A DNA stretch of 64,000 bases from Hyphomicrobiales bacterium (GTDB taxonomy: Bacteria; Pseudomonadota; Alphaproteobacteria; Rhizobiales; Rhizobiaceae): the NCBI GenBank assembly GCA_900465665.1, contig UBJO01000069.1, forward strand, positions 1 to 64,000, given 5' to 3'. Positions 60,842-64,000 of this stretch are shown piece by piece. The notes beneath the pieces are model-generated. The model ran no database searches. It was not told the origin of the DNA and saw only the letters and a list, made by a program, of their open reading frames with translations. Both the position numbers and the translations under genes were made by a program. Each line of letters opens with the position of its first letter. Positions within the stretch are counted from its first letter, which is position 1.

Positions 60842-61178
60842 CGCTCGTAGAAATGTTGCCTCGCGCGTACGAAAGCCGAGGCTCTCGACGCGGCCGAGGG
60901 CCGACTACGAGTTTGTAAAGTCCTAACTCATAAAAGTTCGAAATCGAAAGTCAGGCTTACGTTGAACGTTTTCGTCGAGACTCGTTTATGAGGGCCTCCT
61001 ATCGATTGAAATTTTCTTGCGTTTGGTAATTTTGTCTCTGGGGACCTTAACGGCTTCAACCTTGGTTCTTGCATTCTATTTTGCTTTGCAGATGCTAATT
61101 TGATGACAATGACGCGTTCTCTGTTTCCGAGAATCGTGCTCCTATCGGTAAGCCACAGCTGACACTCAAGGACATCTC

Positions 61179-61838
61179 ATGATCCCCTTCGACCTAGCTG
61201 CAGTAACTTTCGCAGGCGGAGCCCTGATCGGCGCGACGTCGATTGGAGCATGGCTCTGGGCGAGAGGTGAGTTGGTCCGACAAAGTTCATTCAGCCAGGC
61301 AGCTCGCGACCTTGCGATGCAGTCTGTGCTGGCGATCGATGACTTCGTCGGTGCCTGCTATATCGCAGCTCACGATTACCCTGAGTACGACGTCGATGAG
61401 CCTGAGAACTTTTTCCTTCATTCTGATGATCCCGCTCTCGTCCTTCCCAAAGACGCCGACTGGTCGCTTCTAAACCGCGATCTCGCCGACGAAATCAGGT
61501 GGCTGCCGAACCGGCTTCGCAATGTGCGCGATGCGTTGGAGTCGATCGAAATCGAGCCGCCGGACTTTAGCGATCTGTTCGAGCACAGACAGGATGATTA
61601 CGCCCGCCTTGGCTTGCGTGCGATGGACCTCGTCGAGCGCATCTGCGCTGAACATCAATTGCCGTTGCCAACCCGCCCCGAATACTACGACCCTCGCAGT
61701 GAGTTCATTGCAAAGATATCGGAGATGGAGAATTTCTGGAAACGGCGAGCTCAATCCGCGCGGCAGGTTCCGAGTGAACCATCCAACGTGACACCGATTT
61801 TCGGGCGAAATACAGCGCCAGAGAGCGCGTCAACCTAA
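61179..61838 (+). CDS. Membrane-anchored hypothetical protein
   Basis: A 219-residue protein starting after an AAGGA ribosome site. One N-terminal membrane segment (LAAVTFAGGALIGATSIGAW) is followed by a soluble, helical, acidic domain (LAIDDFVGACYIAAHDYPEY, LADEIRWLPNRLRNVRDALE) and a Thr/Ser-rich tail. No family is recognised. It stands alone, convergent with nothing and preceded by an AT-rich region with no clear promoter match. Confidence 0.7.
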   Translation: MIPFDLAAVTFAGGALIGATSIGAWLWARGELVRQSSFSQAARDLAMQSVLAIDDFVGACYIAAHDYPEYDVDEPENFFLHSDDPALVLPKDADWSLLNRDLADEIRWLPNRLRNVRDALESIEIEPPDFSDLFEHRQDDYARLGLRAMDLVERICAEHQLPLPTRPEYYDPRSEFIAKISEMENFWKRRAQSARQVPSEPSNVTPIFGRNTAPESAST

Positions 61839-61991
61839 CAAAGCTTTGCACGGAGTGTGGTAATTGCAGTTCGCGTTTCATCGCCCGGGCCTGCTTCAGG
61901 GGCGCGGCGCTCTAAAACTGGATATCTTAGAGCCTTGCACCGAGCGCCATCGCCGCTAGTTCCAGATTGAGTGGAATTGTGGAGAGTGACC

Positions 61992-63038
61992 ATGCGTAGG
62001 ATCGCAGTTATCGGAATGGGCGCGATGGGAAGTGCCGTTGCAAAGGCTCTCCTGTCATCTGGCGCGGAAATCGTCACCTACCTAGAGGGACGATCATCGG
62101 AGACACGAGAACGCGCGGCGGCCGCGGGCATTCGCGAAGTTGATCGGCCGGCGTTGGTTGAGGCGGAAATTATATTATCAATCGTGCCGCCGTCTCAGGC
62201 TATGGAAGTGGCCGACCTCGTTGCGACGGCGATGCGCGCGTCGCAGTCTTCTGCGATCTTTGTCGACTGCAATGCCATTTCACCTCAGACGATGCGTTCG
62301 GTCGCTCAGCCGTTCGACAATACCGATGCCAAGGTGCTTGACGGCTGCATCATCGGGGGGCCTCCGACGGTAGGAAATCCTGGTCCACGTTTCTATCTGA
62401 GCGGAGATGCGAAAGAGACTGTGGCGGTTCTCGTCGAATACGGCTTGGATGCTCGGGCCCTGGACAGCGATATCGGTGCGGCGTCCGCCCTCAAAATGTG
62501 CTACGCGGGCATCAATAAAGGCCTCATCGGTCTCGGCACCTCGATGCTCCTGGCTGCCGCGAAGAATGGGGCGGAAGAAGCTCTCATGGCCGAGCTTTGT
62601 GAAAGTCAGTCGAGGCTCGTAGCGAAGTTCGCCGAAGGCATCCCCGACATGTACCCAAAAGCATATCGCTGGGTTGCGGAAATGGATGAGATTGCTGCGT
62701 TCTTGGGTGCAGATGATCCGGCTGCCGACATATTCTTTGGAATGGCAGGTGTTTTCCAACGACTGGCAACCGACCGCACAGGCAACAGCGCGATAGCGAC
62801 GACCTTGTCCGAGATGCTGGCCGAGCGACCGCAGGGTAGCGTCAATCGTTACGACGCCTTGAGCAACGGCAACTTTGACGAAGGCAGCGAGGGCCTTGAG
62901 CCGGTTCCAAGCGCTCGTGGAAGCCAGGATAAAGTCGAGCTGGAAGCCGAACTTGAGGAGGGGCTTGAGGATAGCTTTCCTGCCAGTGATCCGATCTCGG
63001 CTACTGTCACGAGCATACCGGGAAGCACAAGGACGTAA
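61992..63038 (+). CDS. NAD(P)-dependent oxidoreductase (6PGDH-like, DUF1932) with SFPASDP tail
   Basis: A 348-residue protein. The ATG at 61992 follows GGAGAG (61981-61986). Residues 1-160 are a Rossmann domain (IAVIGMGAMGSAVAKALLSS, binding GxGxxG) and residues about 180-270 the DUF1932 C-terminal domain (LKMCYAGINKGLIGLGTSML), as in 6-phosphogluconate dehydrogenase-like or beta-hydroxyacid dehydrogenases. The last 75 residues are extra and acidic (DKVELEAELEEGLEDSFPAS followed by DP); short proteins with a FPASDP motif exist in many alphaproteobacteria, so this looks like a fusion. Substrate unknown. Confidence 0.85.
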   Translation: MRRIAVIGMGAMGSAVAKALLSSGAEIVTYLEGRSSETRERAAAAGIREVDRPALVEAEIILSIVPPSQAMEVADLVATAMRASQSSAIFVDCNAISPQTMRSVAQPFDNTDAKVLDGCIIGGPPTVGNPGPRFYLSGDAKETVAVLVEYGLDARALDSDIGAASALKMCYAGINKGLIGLGTSMLLAAAKNGAEEALMAELCESQSRLVAKFAEGIPDMYPKAYRWVAEMDEIAAFLGADDPAADIFFGMAGVFQRLATDRTGNSAIATTLSEMLAERPQGSVNRYDALSNGNFDEGSEGLEPVPSARGSQDKVELEAELEEGLEDSFPASDPISATVTSIPGSTRT

Positions 63039-63047
63039 ACGCTTCCG

Positions 63048-63812
63048 ATGACCGCAGCCAATTCAACCCCAATCGCCGTTGTGCGCATTGTCGATCTTGA
63101 GACCGGCGGCAATGGCCCGCATGAGGTTTGCGAAATCGGTTGGCAGGACGTGGTCCAAACTCAAGATGGCCGATGGCAACTTGATGTCGAGCGTGGCTCA
63201 TTGATGGTCAATCCGGGACGACCTATCTCGCCGGAAACGAAAGCCGTTCATCACATCCTCGACAGTGACGTCGCCGGAGCGCCTTTGTGGAGGGAAGTCG
63301 CATCATCGGTGCTGCAACCGCGTCGGCCTTTGGTAGCACTGGCCGCTCACCGCGCAGCGTTCGAACAACGATATTGTACTGCTCGTCTTACCGGAGGTGC
63401 AGAATGGATTTGCACATGGAAGTGCGCGTTGAGGCTATGGCCTGACCTGCCGCGGTTTTCAAACCAGATGCTCCGCTACCTCCGCATGCCGGAGGGGTTG
63501 GTCCACGAGCTAGGCCTCCCGGCCCACCGAGCGCTACCTGACGCGTATGTGACCGCCCACCATCTTCGCGACATGCTCAACGAGGCGCCGCTGGAAAAGT
63601 TGCTTGCGTGGAGCGCCGAACCAGGGCTTCTGCCCCGCATTCCCTCTGGACCGGGACGGGGAAAACCTTGGGATCACGTCGACATGGAAATCGTGCAGCA
63701 CTTCCTCACGGATCGAGATCGAGATGTCCGGTTCACTGCCGAGACGGAAATCGCGCGACGGGGCGGGGAGCCTGCGCGGGAGCCTAGCCCAGCCCAAGGC
63801 CGTCTCCTTTAG
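63048..63812 (+). CDS. DnaQ-like 3'-5' exonuclease
   Basis: A 254-residue protein with a DEDDh-type exonuclease domain: Exo I IVDLETGGNG (Asp, Glu), Exo II AHRAAFEQRY, and Exo III LPAHRALPDAYVTAHH (His, Asp). The Asp of Exo II is replaced by Ala (usually HNxxFD; here HRAAFE), with a nearby Glu. The C-terminal 60 residues (PRIPSGPGRGKPWDHVDMEI) match the exonuclease X family extension. It probably trims nucleic acids in repair. It starts nine bases after the oxidoreductase gene, likely one transcript. Confidence 0.8.
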   Translation: MTAANSTPIAVVRIVDLETGGNGPHEVCEIGWQDVVQTQDGRWQLDVERGSLMVNPGRPISPETKAVHHILDSDVAGAPLWREVASSVLQPRRPLVALAAHRAAFEQRYCTARLTGGAEWICTWKCALRLWPDLPRFSNQMLRYLRMPEGLVHELGLPAHRALPDAYVTAHHLRDMLNEAPLEKLLAWSAEPGLLPRIPSGPGRGKPWDHVDMEIVQHFLTDRDRDVRFTAETEIARRGGEPAREPSPAQGRLL

Positions 63813-64000
63813 CTGGGTGCAGGAAGAGGCAAGCTGAAAATGACTGGCGGGGAGAGCCCGGGCGGCCCTCTCTTAGGCAAAATGTCCAAACGGGCAGACG
63901 GACGTCGGGCTCGGGATGCCTAAAAATGGGAGCCGGTATCGCGCGCGCATGGCCGTTTCTTCGGCGAAATCCTGCTTGCCAATACGCCTATTCAAGCAGG

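Overview
The window looks like accessory DNA, possibly from a plasmid or a chromosomal island, of a Rhizobiaceae member (Rhizobium/Agrobacterium/Sinorhizobium group). The reasons are the DUF6894, TIGR02587/TIGR02588 and DUF3309 families, a pRiA4b ORF-3 family protein, EcfG-type promoters (GGAAC, 16-17 bases, NGTT), a small RNA resembling alphaproteobacterial alpha-r14/NfeR1, and the insertion sequences IS630, IS110 and IS5. I saw no rRNA, tRNA, CRISPR array or replication origin.

Region 1 (1-24.4 kb) is a stress and regulation patchwork. It holds four Crp/Fnr-type regulators without Fe-S cysteines, two DUF6894 proteins, small membrane proteins, a flavin-type split-barrel protein, a large catalase, a DUF4142 protein, a PepSY protein, two single-domain response regulators and an exonuclease III. 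At least nine of these genes have a GGAAC-N16/17-NGTT promoter, which suggests one general-stress regulon. Scattered between them are an almost complete IS630 copy, an IS110 copy next to an IS630 remnant, an IS5 fragment, a PfpI tail, a split-barrel gene with a nonsense codon and a frameshifted GlsB gene.

Region 2 (24.4-31.3 kb) has a decayed zinc alcohol dehydrogenase, an operon of three unrecognised membrane-anchored proteins, a polytopic membrane protein and a nucleotidyltransferase-fold gene with an array of inverted TTATAAC elements upstream.

Region 3 (31.6-39.2 kb) is a siderophore uptake locus: an AraC regulator, a TonB-dependent receptor that has lost its plug, a periplasmic binding protein, two FecCD permeases, an ATPase and a siderophore-interacting reductase. 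A TGA-N9-TCA iron-responsive box lies between the receptor and the uptake operon.

Region 4 (39.4-55.7 kb) is the most interesting part. A five-gene leftward operon (racemase, cyclic amidohydrolase, DHDPS-like lyase, SDR, PLP C-S lyase), a GntR/FCD regulator, a two-domain oligopeptide-type ATPase, a rhodanese-type sulfurtransferase, and a rightward operon (binding protein, two permeases, a second binding protein without signal peptide, a VOC protein, and a fusion of a P-loop NTPase with a formylglycine-generating-enzyme-like domain) are tied together by four copies of an 18-bp near-palindrome, RWATAYYWCGTRRNATAT, in front of the transcription units. I infer an undescribed import and breakdown pathway for a cyclic, possibly sulfur-containing, amide.

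Region 5 (56-64 kb) contains a pRiA4b ORF-3 protein, a small RNA made of four hairpins that each present a CU-rich anti-Shine-Dalgarno loop, a head-to-head junction of two truncated metabolic genes, an IS110 fragment, a shortened Fic protein, a membrane-anchored unknown, a 6PGDH-like oxidoreductase with a SFPASDP tail, and a DnaQ-like exonuclease.
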